A stretch of 40,904 nt of DNA, from contig JAEZQX010000179.1 in the NCBI GenBank assembly GCA_023441105.1, positions 1 through 40,904 of the forward strand, given 5' to 3'. The notes below the pieces were generated by a model. It was not told the DNA's origin. It searched no databases and worked only from the letters and a program-made list of their open reading frames with translations. The translations under genes were made by a program, and so were the position numbers. Each line of letters begins with the position of its first letter. Position 1 is the first letter of the stretch. This DNA is from Pseudomonadota bacterium (GTDB lineage: Bacteria; Pseudomonadota; Gammaproteobacteria; Burkholderiales; Burkholderiaceae). This document shows positions 1 through 8,084 of this stretch, in pieces.

Positions 1-2
1 CC

Positions 3-1499
3 GCACCCGTGCCGGAGCCCGCTCCGCCCCCCACCCCGCCGCTGCCGTCGACCCCGTCTCCGATTCCGGCACCGATCGTCACCCGGGGTACGCCCGGTCC
101 GGCCGCCGCTCAGGTCGGCGCCTGGTCGCCACTGGTTCAATGGCCGATCATGGCCATCCATGCATCGGTGCTGCCGGACGGCCGGGTGATGACCTATGGC
201 ACGGACAAGAACGGCAAGCAGACCGGCAAGTTCTTCTACGACGTCTGGGATCCCTTCGCGGGCACCAGTGCGGCCTCCCACCTGACGCTGCCCAATGCGA
301 CCGGCACCGACATTTTTTGCAGCGCCCAGCTGGTGCTGCCGCAGTCGGGCGACCTGCTGATCAACGGCGGCGACATCTTCGACACCACGCGAAACGCGAC
401 GCTCAACCAACCGACCGCGGATGTCACGCTGTTCAGGCTCTCGGACAGTAGCCTCGTGCCGGCCGGGCAGATGAACCGGCCGCGCTGGTACGGCACGGCC
501 ACGACCCTGCCCTCGGGCGAGATTTACCTGCAAGGCGGCTCCGGCGGTAACGATCGCGCCGAAGTGCGCGATGCCGATGGCAACTTTCGCCTGCTCACCG
601 GCTTCTCGACGAACACGCTGGGCTCGTCCTACCCTCGCAACTTCGTCGGCCCGGACGGTAAGATCTTCGGATTGGCATACAGGAAGATGTACCGCATCGA
701 TCCCTATGCCAACGGCGGCAAGGGCTCGCGCACTGATCTGGGCGAGATGACCGCGTACGGCGCGGACTGGACGTCAGCCGCCGTCATGTACGAACCCGGC
801 AAGATCCTGCAGGTCGGCGGTTTGGACAACAAGGCGGCGATCGTCGATATCGGCGGCAGCACGCCGATCGTTACCAGCGCCGGCACCATGTCGCAGATTC
901 GCTCCTGGCCGAACGCGACCGTATTGGCGGATGGCAAGGTTGCAGTCACCGGCGGGTCGGCCCAGGACAACCTCGCCACCCAGGTTGCCTATCACATCGA
1001 GATCTTCGACCCCGTCACCAAGGCGTGGACGAGCGGCCCTTCGGCCCAGCGCATGCGTCTCTACCACTCGACGTCCGTCCTGCTCGCCGACGGCACGCTG
1101 CTGACGGCGGGTGGCGGTGCGCCCGGCCCGCAGACGAACCTGAACGCCGAGATCTACTATCCGCCATATCTTTTCAATGCGGACGGCTCACCGGCGGCTC
1201 GTCCAACCCTCACCGGCTCAACGACCGTCGTCGATCCGGCCGGGAGCATTCGGGTAGCCTCACCGGATGCCGCGTCCATCACGCGGTTCACCATGGTCGC
1301 TACCGGATCAACCACTCACTCTTTCGACATGAACCAGCGCTTCGTCGAGCTGAGCTTCTATCGCGACGGATCGAACCAGCTGGTCGTCAATCTTCCCGCG
1401 AATGCTTTCGAAACCCCGCCTGGCTTCTACATGGTGTTCGCGTTCAATGCGGCAGGCACGCCGTCGGTGGCACGGATGGTGAGGGTCAATCCCCTCTAA
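3..1499 (+). CDS. Galactose/glyoxal oxidase-like radical copper oxidase, 5' end missing
   Basis: Kelch-type beta-propeller followed by a C-terminal DUF1929 domain, as in galactose oxidase and glyoxal oxidase, which oxidise alcohols or aldehydes to give H2O2. Numbering from the GTG at position 9, the full radical-copper site is visible: Cys104 (DIFCSAQ) and Tyr161 (RWYGTATTLP) would form the thioether cofactor, Tyr352-His353 (RLYHSTS) and His437 (THSFDMNQRF) are copper ligands. The visible protein opens with a Pro-rich linker, roughly residues 2-22, and the frame is open to the window edge, so the signal peptide and true start lie upstream; the GTG at 9 is not a convincing start. Secretion is expected for the family but not visible here. 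The substrate cannot be told. Assignment to the copper-oxidase superfamily is firm. Confidence 0.88.
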   Translation, partial: APVPEPAPPPTPPLPSTPSPIPAPIVTRGTPGPAAAQVGAWSPLVQWPIMAIHASVLPDGRVMTYGTDKNGKQTGKFFYDVWDPFAGTSAASHLTLPNATGTDIFCSAQLVLPQSGDLLINGGDIFDTTRNATLNQPTADVTLFRLSDSSLVPAGQMNRPRWYGTATTLPSGEIYLQGGSGGNDRAEVRDADGNFRLLTGFSTNTLGSSYPRNFVGPDGKIFGLAYRKMYRIDPYANGGKGSRTDLGEMTAYGADWTSAAVMYEPGKILQVGGLDNKAAIVDIGGSTPIVTSAGTMSQIRSWPNATVLADGKVAVTGGSAQDNLATQVAYHIEIFDPVTKAWTSGPSAQRMRLYHSTSVLLADGTLLTAGGGAPGPQTNLNAEIYYPPYLFNADGSPAARPTLTGSTTVVDPAGSIRVASPDAASITRFTMVATGSTTHSFDMNQRFVELSFYRDGSNQLVVNLPANAFETPPGFYMVFAFNAAGTPSVARMVRVNPL

Positions 1500-1508
1500 A
1501 GGTACAAC

Positions 1509-1531
1509 GCCCTCGGACAGGGCTCGAGGGC
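1509..1531 (+). terminator. Hairpin after the copper oxidase gene
   Basis: Perfect 7-bp inverted repeat (1509-1515 with 1525-1531, 9-nt loop), 10 nt after the oxidase stop codon. No T-tract follows, so it is a weak intrinsic-terminator candidate and may only stabilise the 3' end. Confidence 0.35.
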
Positions 1532-1546
1532 TGCCACATACCCGTG

Positions 1547-1571
1547 GTATCGGGGTAGACTGCCCCGATGC
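1547..1571 (+). promoter_or_regulatory. Hairpin enclosing the start codon of the deacylase-like gene
   Basis: ATCGGGG (1549-1555) pairs perfectly with CCCCGAT (1563-1569) across a 7-nt loop, and a G-U and a G-C pair extend the stem to 9 bp. The 3' arm contains the ATG at 1568 and the 5' arm contains the only purine-rich stretch that could serve as a ribosome site. Folded mRNA would hide the start. It could instead be a DNA operator. Confidence 0.45.
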
Positions 1572-3244
1572 ACGACCTCCTCTTCCGCCAAGCCCAGGTC
1601 TTCGACGGCACCGGCAGCGAACCTGCCACCCTGGACGTCGCCGTCACGGCCGGCCGCATCTCCGCCATCGGTCCCAACCTGGGCAGCGACGCCCGCGAAG
1701 TCATCCCCGCCGACGGCTTGGCGCTCATGCCGGGCATCATCGACAGCCACACGCACTTCGACGCCCAGATCACCTGGGATCCGGCAGTCCGGCCTTCGCC
1801 GGCTCTGGGGGTGACCACCGCCGTCATCGGCAACTGCGGCTTCACCATCGCCCCCTGCCGGCCGCAGGATCGCGACATCACCATGCGCAACCTGACGCAG
1901 GTCGAGGGCATGTCCCTGGACGTCCTGCGGCACGGCATCGCCTGGGAGTTCGAGACCTTCCCGGAGTACCTGGCGCAGTTGCGGGGGACAGGCAGCACGG
2001 TCAACATCGCCGCCTACATCGGCCACAGCAGCGTCCGCACTTACGTGATGGGTGCGGATGCGTCGCAGCGCGCGGCCACCAATACCGAGATCGCGCAGAT
2101 GCAGCAGATCGTGCGGGACGCGATGCGGGCCGGTGCGGTGGGCTTCGCCAGCAGCACCTCGCCGGCGCACAACGGCGAGGGTGGGCGCCCGATGCCGTCG
2201 CGTCTTGCCGACGAGCGCGAGATGCAGGCGCTGGTCACCGCGATGGGCGAAGGCGGACGCGGCGTCTACATGCTGACCAAGGGCGCCGAGACGCCGATGC
2301 CCTTCCTCGAGTCGCTGGCGGCAAATAGCGGCAGGCCGGTGATGGTGGCGGCGCTGCTGCACAACTCGACCAATCCGCAGGCGGTCTTCGACGACCTCGA
2401 TGCGATCAGTGACGCGAACACGCGTGGTCATCGTCTGATCGGCCAGGTGTCGTGCTGCCCGCTGACGATGGACTTCACGATGCAGTCGCCCTACCCGGCC
2501 GAAGGCCTGGCGAGTTGGCAGCCGGCGTTGGGACGGCAAGGCGACGCATTGAAGGCGAAGCTCGGCAGCAAGGAGTTTCGCGACGGCGTCCGTGCCGAGC
2601 TGGCGACGCCGAGCAAGTTCCGGCTCTTCAACGGTGAATGGGCCAAGGTCCAGGTAGTCGAGACGGCAACCGCGGCGAACACACACTACGAGCAGCGTTC
2701 GATCGACGAAATCGCCCGCAGCGAAGGCCGCGACCCGCTGGACGTGATGCTGGACCTGGCATTGGCGGAGAACCTGCAAACAGTCTTTACCGCGCAGCTG
2801 CTCAACTCCGATGAAGCGGCCGTCGACCGGATGCTCAACCACCCGCACAGCCTGGTCAGCCTGAGCGATGCCGGCGCCCACCTGACCTTCTTCAACGACG
2901 CGGGCTTCGGCCTGCACCTGCTGGGCCACTGGTCGCGCGACCGTGACGCGATGCCGATGAGCGAAGCCGTTCGCCGCCTGACCAGCCAGCCGGCCGGGAT
3001 CTTCGGCATGCGCGATCGCGGCCTGATCCGCGAAGGCTTGGCGGCCGACCTGCTGCTGTTCGATCCTCGCACCGTGGGCCGCGGGCCCAAGCGTCGCGTG
3101 TTCGACCTGCCCGGCGGAGCGCCGCGGTTGACCACCGATGCGGTCGGCGTGCATGGCGTGTGGGTCAACGGGCAGCGGGTGGCCGATGCCAAAGGGCTGC
3201 TGGAACCGGCGCCTCGCGCGGGCGTGCTTTTGGCGGATGCTTGA
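1568..3244 (+). CDS. N-acyl-D-amino-acid deacylase-like amidohydrolase
   Basis: 558-residue metal-dependent amidohydrolase of the D-aminoacylase group, which removes the acyl group from N-acyl-D-amino acids. The HTHFD motif gives His61 and His63, Cys90 lies in the GNCGF motif and Asp434 in SDAGAHL. His61/His63/Cys90 have the same spacing as the known ligands His67/His69/Cys96 of the Alcaligenes D-aminoacylase. The two middle histidines of that enzyme are not obvious; His153 and His265 are candidates, so the substrate may differ. The N-terminal and C-terminal small beta domains (MHDLLFRQAQVFDGTG and ADLLLFDPRTVG) are complete. ATG 1568 is the natural family start although the upstream Shine-Dalgarno is poor. 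No signal peptide is visible, so it is probably cytoplasmic. The gene stands alone, convergent with the efflux-pump operon downstream. Confidence 0.82.
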   Translation: MHDLLFRQAQVFDGTGSEPATLDVAVTAGRISAIGPNLGSDAREVIPADGLALMPGIIDSHTHFDAQITWDPAVRPSPALGVTTAVIGNCGFTIAPCRPQDRDITMRNLTQVEGMSLDVLRHGIAWEFETFPEYLAQLRGTGSTVNIAAYIGHSSVRTYVMGADASQRAATNTEIAQMQQIVRDAMRAGAVGFASSTSPAHNGEGGRPMPSRLADEREMQALVTAMGEGGRGVYMLTKGAETPMPFLESLAANSGRPVMVAALLHNSTNPQAVFDDLDAISDANTRGHRLIGQVSCCPLTMDFTMQSPYPAEGLASWQPALGRQGDALKAKLGSKEFRDGVRAELATPSKFRLFNGEWAKVQVVETATAANTHYEQRSIDEIARSEGRDPLDVMLDLALAENLQTVFTAQLLNSDEAAVDRMLNHPHSLVSLSDAGAHLTFFNDAGFGLHLLGHWSRDRDAMPMSEAVRRLTSQPAGIFGMRDRGLIREGLAADLLLFDPRTVGRGPKRRVFDLPGGAPRLTTDAVGVHGVWVNGQRVADAKGLLEPAPRAGVLLADA

Positions 3245-3277
3245 CCGTCGCCGGGCTTCGACCTGCGACCGCCGCAG

Positions 3278-4837
3278 CTAGCTTGCCCGAGTGCCTTGGT
3301 GGCGAGGCCCCCGGCGCGCGCACCACAGAAGCCCCAGCAAGGCCACGAACATCACCGCCGACGCATGGAAGATGTCCGTCGCCGCAAGCGTATGCGCCTG
3401 CTCCTCGACAAGCCGCTCGAGCAACGCCAACTGCTGCTCCGGCCCCAACCCGGCGGCCGCCAGGCTCGCGCGGGCATCGCGCAGCGGCACGGCCCCCTCG
3501 TGGAGCGACTCGATGAGCCGGCTGCGATGCAGCGATGCGCGCCAGTCCCAGGCGGTGGTGATCAGCGACGCGCCGAATGCCCCGGCGGTATAGCGCAGGA
3601 AGTTGCTCAAGCCTGACGCGGCTGCGATCCGTTCGGGCGGCACCTGCGACAGGATGATCGCCAGCAGCGGCACGAAGAACATGGCGTTGCCGGCGCCCTG
3701 GATGAAGCCCGGCACCATCATCGTCTGCAGATCGGTCTCGGTGGAGAAGTACGAGCGCATCCAAAGCGTCGCGGCGAATACCAGGAACGAGCCGGTCACC
3801 ATGATGCGCGGGTCGTGCCGGCCGACGAACCTGCCGACGAAGGGGGCCGCCAGGACGCCCAGCAGGCCCACCGGTGCCAGCACCATGCCGGCAAGTGTCG
3901 CCGTGTAGCCCATGTGCTGCTGCAGCCAGAGCGGCAACAACACCAGGTTGCCGAGGAAGATGGCATAGGCCAGCGCCATGACCGACGCGCCGATCCAGAA
4001 GTTGCGCAGGCGGAACAGGCCGAGGTCGACGATGGGATTGTCGTCGGTGGACTCCCACACCAGGAACAACGCGAGGAATACGAGCGCGGCGAGGCCCAGC
4101 CAGACGATGGCGCTTGATTCGAACCAGTCCCAGTCCTTGCCGAGGTCCAGCATCAACTGCAGCGCCCCGACCCAGATGATCAGCATGCCGAGGCCGACGG
4201 TGTCGATCCGTCCCTTGCTGGTGGCGGTCTCGAGGGGCCGGAACACCTGCGCGACGACGATCCCGCACACGAGCCCGACCGGCACGTTGACATGGAACAC
4301 CCAGCGCCACGACAGGTTGTCGGTCAGCCAGCCGCCGAGAAGAGGACCGATGATCGGTGCGGTGAGCGTCGTCACCGCCAGCGTGGTGAGCGCCTGGCCG
4401 AGCCGCTCCGGCGGATGACTGCGCAGCAGCAAGGCCTGGCAGAGCGGGATCATCGGTCCCGCGACAGCTCCTTGCAGCACCCGGAACAGCACCAGCAGTT
4501 CCATGGACGGGGCCAGGCCGCACAACAGCGAGGCGAGGGTGAACAGCAGGACGCTGGTCACGAACAGTCGGACGGTGCCGAACCTTCGCACCAGCCAGCC
4601 GGTGAGCGGCAGCGAGATCGCCGTCGCCACGCCGAAGCTGGTGATGATCCAGGTCCCCTGGTTGGGGCTGACCCCGAGGTCACCGGCAATCGCCGGGATC
4701 GAGACATTGGCGATCGAGATGTCGAGCACCGCCATGAAGGTGGCCAGGGACAAGGCGAAGGTTCCGACCGTTCGCGACGCTGGTGTCAATCCAAGCGGCG
4801 GTGCCCTTCGCCCGGCGGTCGCAACGGTCGCAGTCAT
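3278..4837 (-). CDS. emrB: DHA2-family MFS efflux permease, EmrB-like
   Basis: 519 residues, the length of 14-helix drug:H+ antiporters of the EmrB/QacA (DHA2) family. The first helix carries LDISIANVSIPAI, equivalent to the family motif after helix 1, and GPLLGGWLTDN corresponds to motif C. EmrB works in the inner membrane with the adaptor EmrA and an outer-membrane TolC-type channel to export hydrophobic compounds. The start overlaps the stop of the upstream adaptor gene by ATGA (4834-4837), so translation is coupled. It is the last gene of the proposed operon beginning with the CobW-like gene. No outer-membrane factor is encoded nearby. The exported compound is unknown; the neighbours suggest a catabolic intermediate or a toxic substrate. 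Confidence 0.88.
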   Translation of the reverse strand: MTATVATAGRRAPPLGLTPASRTVGTFALSLATFMAVLDISIANVSIPAIAGDLGVSPNQGTWIITSFGVATAISLPLTGWLVRRFGTVRLFVTSVLLFTLASLLCGLAPSMELLVLFRVLQGAVAGPMIPLCQALLLRSHPPERLGQALTTLAVTTLTAPIIGPLLGGWLTDNLSWRWVFHVNVPVGLVCGIVVAQVFRPLETATSKGRIDTVGLGMLIIWVGALQLMLDLGKDWDWFESSAIVWLGLAALVFLALFLVWESTDDNPIVDLGLFRLRNFWIGASVMALAYAIFLGNLVLLPLWLQQHMGYTATLAGMVLAPVGLLGVLAAPFVGRFVGRHDPRIMVTGSFLVFAATLWMRSYFSTETDLQTMMVPGFIQGAGNAMFFVPLLAIILSQVPPERIAAASGLSNFLRYTAGAFGASLITTAWDWRASLHRSRLIESLHEGAVPLRDARASLAAAGLGPEQQLALLERLVEEQAHTLAATDIFHASAVMFVALLGLLWCARRGPRHQGTRAS

Positions 4838-6177
4838 CGCCGCACGGGCAGGCGTCCCGCGGCGGCCTCGAGCGCTCCGATCGAACCCTTGGATCCGGTG
4901 GCGGCCTTGACGGGTCCGATCGATCCCTGGGATCCGCCGGCTGCCTTGGCCTCTCCGACCAGGCCTTGGGCCTGCAGGTGCAGGCCGATCACGCGACGAA
5001 CCGCCTCGTCGGCGCCCTTGTCCAGCGCCTCGAACACACTGGTGCTGAGCGGCGGCGCTTCGGGCGGCAGGTCGCCGATCATGGGGCCGTGGCGGTCTTG
5101 CGTGTCGACCGCGACCTTCATCGACAACCCGATGCGCAGCGGATGCCGCTCGAGCTGCTGCGGGTCAAGGGCGATCCGCACCGGGATCCGCTGCACGATC
5201 TTGATCCAGTTGCCGCTGGCGTTCTGCGCCGGCAGCAGCGAAAAGGCCGCGCCGGTGCCGGCACCGAGCCCCACGACCCGCCCTTCGAAACGGACCGATG
5301 CGCCGTAGAGATCGGACGTCAGGCTGACCGGCTGCCCGATGCGGATGTCGCGCAACTGGCCTTCCTTGAAGTTCGCCTCCACCCACACCTGGTCGAGCGC
5401 CACGATGGCCATCAGGTTCGCGCCGGCCGCCACGCGCTGCCCGAGCTGCACCTGGCGCCGGGCCAACTGCCCGGCCAGCGGCGCGCGGATCTCGGCGCGA
5501 TTGACGGCAAGCCACGCCTCCCGCATCTCGACGGCGGCCTCTTCGATGGCCGGGTGCCGCTCGATCGGCAGGCCCTCGGTCAGCGCGAGGTGCGCGATGA
5601 GCTCTTCCCGGGCCGCCACGACACCGGCTTCGGCGGCAGCGAGTTCGCTGCGAGCCGCGTCATGGTCCGCACGCGCATTCTGCAGCTCTTCGCGCGAGAC
5701 CGCCCCGCCAGCCTGCAGCGCCTCGCGCCGTTTCAATCCTTCCGTCGTGCGGGCAAGCTCGCCCCGGGCCCGCTCGACATTGCTCTGGCGAATGGCGACC
5801 GTCGCGCGCAGCGTCTCCGCCTTGAGGTACAGCGCCCGGGTCTCGCGCACGACACGCGCCAGGCGGACCTGCTTGTGGTTCAGCGTGTTCCTGGCATCGG
5901 TGGCATCCAGGGTGACGAGGACCTGGCCGGCCTCGACCCGCGCCGTTTCCTCCGCATGGATCGCCAGGACGGTGCCGGCGACCTGCGGCGTCACGACCAC
6001 GATGTTGCCCTGCACGTAGGCGTTGTCGGTGGCGATGGAGTCGCGCACCAGCAGCGCCTCCCACATCCAGAACCCGGCGGCGCCAACCACAACCACCACG
6101 GCGATGGACAGGATTCCCCGCCACCGCGCACGCTTCCGCCCTGCTTCAACGGCTGCGGTGCGCGGCTCCGGGCTCAC
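4834..6177 (-). CDS. emrA: HlyD-family periplasmic adaptor, EmrA-like
   Basis: 447-residue membrane-fusion protein linking the EmrB-like pump to an outer-membrane channel. It has a short cytoplasmic tail, one transmembrane helix at about residues 21-42, a biotinyl-lipoyl half-motif (TDNAYVQGNIVVVTPQVAG, about 50-70), a long alpha-helical hairpin and a beta-barrel domain containing NASGNWIKIVQRIPVRI, typical of EmrA. The start is GTG at 6177, the only in-frame start below the TAA at 6193-6195; no clear Shine-Dalgarno is present, which fits its place 48 nt inside an operon. The last 40 residues are unusual: two 13-residue repeats (residues 411-423 and 424-436, each with the core GSIG) that normal EmrA lacks. 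Confidence 0.88.
   Translation of the reverse strand: MSPEPRTAAVEAGRKRARWRGILSIAVVVVVGAAGFWMWEALLVRDSIATDNAYVQGNIVVVTPQVAGTVLAIHAEETARVEAGQVLVTLDATDARNTLNHKQVRLARVVRETRALYLKAETLRATVAIRQSNVERARGELARTTEGLKRREALQAGGAVSREELQNARADHDAARSELAAAEAGVVAAREELIAHLALTEGLPIERHPAIEEAAVEMREAWLAVNRAEIRAPLAGQLARRQVQLGQRVAAGANLMAIVALDQVWVEANFKEGQLRDIRIGQPVSLTSDLYGASVRFEGRVVGLGAGTGAAFSLLPAQNASGNWIKIVQRIPVRIALDPQQLERHPLRIGLSMKVAVDTQDRHGPMIGDLPPEAPPLSTSVFEALDKGADEAVRRVIGLHLQAQGLVGEAKAAGGSQGSIGPVKAATGSKGSIGALEAAAGRLPVRR
4870..4947 (-). repeat. 39-nt tandem repeat in the 3' end of emrA
   Basis: Two adjacent 39-nt units encode KAAGGSQGSIGPV and KAATGSKGSIGAL, with a decayed third start (EAAAG) just before the stop. 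The tail is predicted to be flexible. Confidence 0.7.
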
Positions 6178-6202
6178 GGATTCAGGCGGGAATTAGGCGG
6201 AA

Positions 6203-6233
6203 CTCAAGCGGATCCCGAGTGGGTCTCAAGCGG
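6203..6233 (-). repeat. 9-nt direct repeat around the stop of the Bug receptor gene
   Basis: CCGCTTGAG on the minus strand occurs at 6225-6233, where it includes the receptor gene's TGA, and again 22 nt downstream at 6203-6211. Confidence 0.5.
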
Positions 6234-7200
6234 GCTTCAGACCGGCTTGCTCGACCAGCGGCTGCCACAACTTGACGTCGCGCTGGATGCGATCGGCGAA
6301 GGCCTGCTTGACCTCGCCATCCTGCGTGATCACCCCGGCATTGTTGAGGCGCGTGCGGAAGGACTGGTCCTTCAGCATCGTGCTGATCTCGTCGGCCAAG
6401 CGGTCGATGATGGCGCTCGGCAACCCTGCAGGAGCGACGACCCCGTTCCAGGTCTCGATCTGGTGGCCCGGGAACGTCGCCGCGATCGCCGGCACATCCG
6501 GCAGCTGGGGGATGCGCTCCAGGCTGGACACCCCGAGGAAGCGGATCCGGCCGCCTTCGGCATGCGGCATGATCTCCGAGATGTTTGCCGAGTAGAGATC
6601 GGTCTGGCCGCCGATCATGTCCATCAGGGCCGGACCGCCACCCTTGTAGCCGACCAGGGTGGCTTCGATGCCGGCGCGATGCAGGAAGACGAAGGCCGAC
6701 ATGTGCGACAGCGATCCCTCGCCGGCGTGGCCGACGGTCAACTTGCCCGGATTCTCCCGTCCGTACTGGACCAGGTCGGCGAGCGTCTTGAAGCGCGAGC
6801 CGCTGCCGACCGTCAGCACCAGGGGGTTGCCGCCGACATTGGCAATGGGCACGAAATCCTTGAAGGGATCGTAGCGGATCTTGTAGAGGAACCGGGCCAG
6901 CGAAATTTGCGTGATGGTGGCGAAAAACAAGGTATTGCCGTCGGGCGCGGCACGGCTGGCGAATTCCGCTGCGATGGTGCCGCCGGCACCGGCGCGGTTC
7001 TCGGCGACAACCGGCGTACCAAGGGATTTGCTGAGCCATTCCGCGGTAGCGCGTCCCATGAAATCCGTGTTGCCGCCGGGTGGATAGGGGATCACGAGGC
7101 TGATGGGCCGGGAAGGCCAGGCCTGGGCATGCGCCGCCTGGGGCAGCAGGCCTCCGGCCGCGGCGGCGGCAAGCAGTTGATTGAACTGACGGCGTTTCAT
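6226..7200 (-). CDS. Bug/TctC-family periplasmic substrate-binding protein
   Basis: 324-residue receptor of the Bug family, which binds small carboxylates and related polar compounds for tripartite tricarboxylate transporters. Family hallmarks are WPSRPISLVIPYPPGG, ENRAGAGGTI and LPDVPAIAATFPG. The leader MKRRQFNQLL carries an RRxFxxLL pattern ahead of an Ala-rich stretch ending AHA-Q, so Tat export is possible. An upstream in-frame extension to 7359 exists but is rejected: ATG 7200 overlaps the stop of the preceding gene (ATGA, 7197-7200), has GGAG at a proper distance, and starts the signal peptide. No TctA or TctB partner is encoded here, as is common for Bug receptors in Burkholderiales. 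Its ligand is probably the substrate or product of the two enzymes encoded just upstream. Confidence 0.9.
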   Translation of the reverse strand: MKRRQFNQLLAAAAAGGLLPQAAHAQAWPSRPISLVIPYPPGGNTDFMGRATAEWLSKSLGTPVVAENRAGAGGTIAAEFASRAAPDGNTLFFATITQISLARFLYKIRYDPFKDFVPIANVGGNPLVLTVGSGSRFKTLADLVQYGRENPGKLTVGHAGEGSLSHMSAFVFLHRAGIEATLVGYKGGGPALMDMIGGQTDLYSANISEIMPHAEGGRIRFLGVSSLERIPQLPDVPAIAATFPGHQIETWNGVVAPAGLPSAIIDRLADEISTMLKDQSFRTRLNNAGVITQDGEVKQAFADRIQRDVKLWQPLVEQAGLKPA

Positions 7201-8084
7201 CGGGGCTCCATTGCGCGGGAAAGGGTTGGGGAAGAGGAGATATCGGGAGGGGACAACTGACCGGACCTTGGCTGCGCCCGCGCTCGCGCAACGGTGACTT
7301 CCCGCAGCAGGCGCCCGTATCCTTCGATCGGGGTGTCGATCCCGATCGCCCGCAGGCACGCCCAGAAGCAGGCGGTGTTGCTGGTGACCACGGGCTTGCC
7401 GAGATCGGCCTCGATCTTCTCGATGACGTCGAGCGTGGCGAGGTTCGCGCAGCTGATGAAGATCGCTTCGGCATCGCTGCTGTCGAGCGCGATGGCCATC
7501 CGGTACACCGTCTCCGGCGGCACATGGCCGATGCAGCGGCGCTCCTGCTGGTCGTTGCCCAGCTCCAGGCCGAGGTAGCGCGTGACTTCGATACCGTGCT
7601 CTTCCAGGAACGCGACCTCGCGGCGGTTCACGAAATCGAGGTATGGCGTGCCCATCGCAACCCGGCGCACGCCAAGCGCCTGCAGGGCCGCCACCACCGC
7701 ACCGGCGGTGACCAGCGCCGGCGTGCCGGTCTGCTCGGACATCGAGGCGACCAGCTGCGGCAGAGGCACGATGACCGAGCCGGCGGTGCAGCCGTAGGCC
7801 ACGACGTCCACCTCGGCGGTCGCGAGCTCCTTGGCGGCGCGGCTCAACTCGGCAGCCATCCGGTGGTACGAGGCCTCATCCATCTCGCCCATCAGCAGGA
7901 CGCGCGCCGTGTGGATCGTCACGCCGGGCGGCGCGAGCCGGTAGAACTCCGGCTCGTTGATGTTGTTGCTGGAGGGCGTGATGAGACCGATCTTGCCGCG
8001 CCAGCCATACGGCCGGCTGAGCTGGAGGGCGGTCATGTCGGCGCGCCCGCCGACATCGATGCGACCGACGCTGGCCTGGGTCAT
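7197..8084 (-). CDS. Maleate isomerase / Asp-Glu racemase-superfamily enzyme
   Basis: 295-residue protein resembling maleate cis-trans isomerase and arylmalonate decarboxylase. Two catalytic-type cysteines are present: Cys99 in AYGCTAGS and Cys212 in ISCANLATLD. Arylmalonate decarboxylase keeps only the second, so an isomerase or racemase using both is more likely. Other family segments are GLITPSSNNINEPEFY and LGVRRVAMGTPYLDFVN. ATG 8084 overlaps the stop of the upstream amidohydrolase (ATGA, 8081-8084) and is chosen; ATG 8036 is an alternative that would fit family length slightly better. The C-terminal 30 residues are Ser/Pro/Arg-rich and end in the overlap with the receptor gene. A cytoplasmic role next to a ring-opening hydrolase suggests cis-trans isomerisation or racemisation of the opened product; this is inference. 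Confidence 0.82.
   Translation of the reverse strand: MTQASVGRIDVGGRADMTALQLSRPYGWRGKIGLITPSSNNINEPEFYRLAPPGVTIHTARVLLMGEMDEASYHRMAAELSRAAKELATAEVDVVAYGCTAGSVIVPLPQLVASMSEQTGTPALVTAGAVVAALQALGVRRVAMGTPYLDFVNRREVAFLEEHGIEVTRYLGLELGNDQQERRCIGHVPPETVYRMAIALDSSDAEAIFISCANLATLDVIEKIEADLGKPVVTSNTACFWACLRAIGIDTPIEGYGRLLREVTVARARAQPRSGQLSPPDISSSPTLSRAMEPR

Noticed and set aside
4783..7260. Very long plus-strand open frame opposite the EmrAB and receptor genes
   Set aside because: High-GC antisense shadow; the minus-strand frames carry all recognisable domains. The same holds for long frames at 18852-21170, 22472-24616 and 36064-38157.
6226..7359. Receptor gene starting at 7359
   Set aside because: The added residues precede a normal signal peptide and overlap the isomerase coding region.
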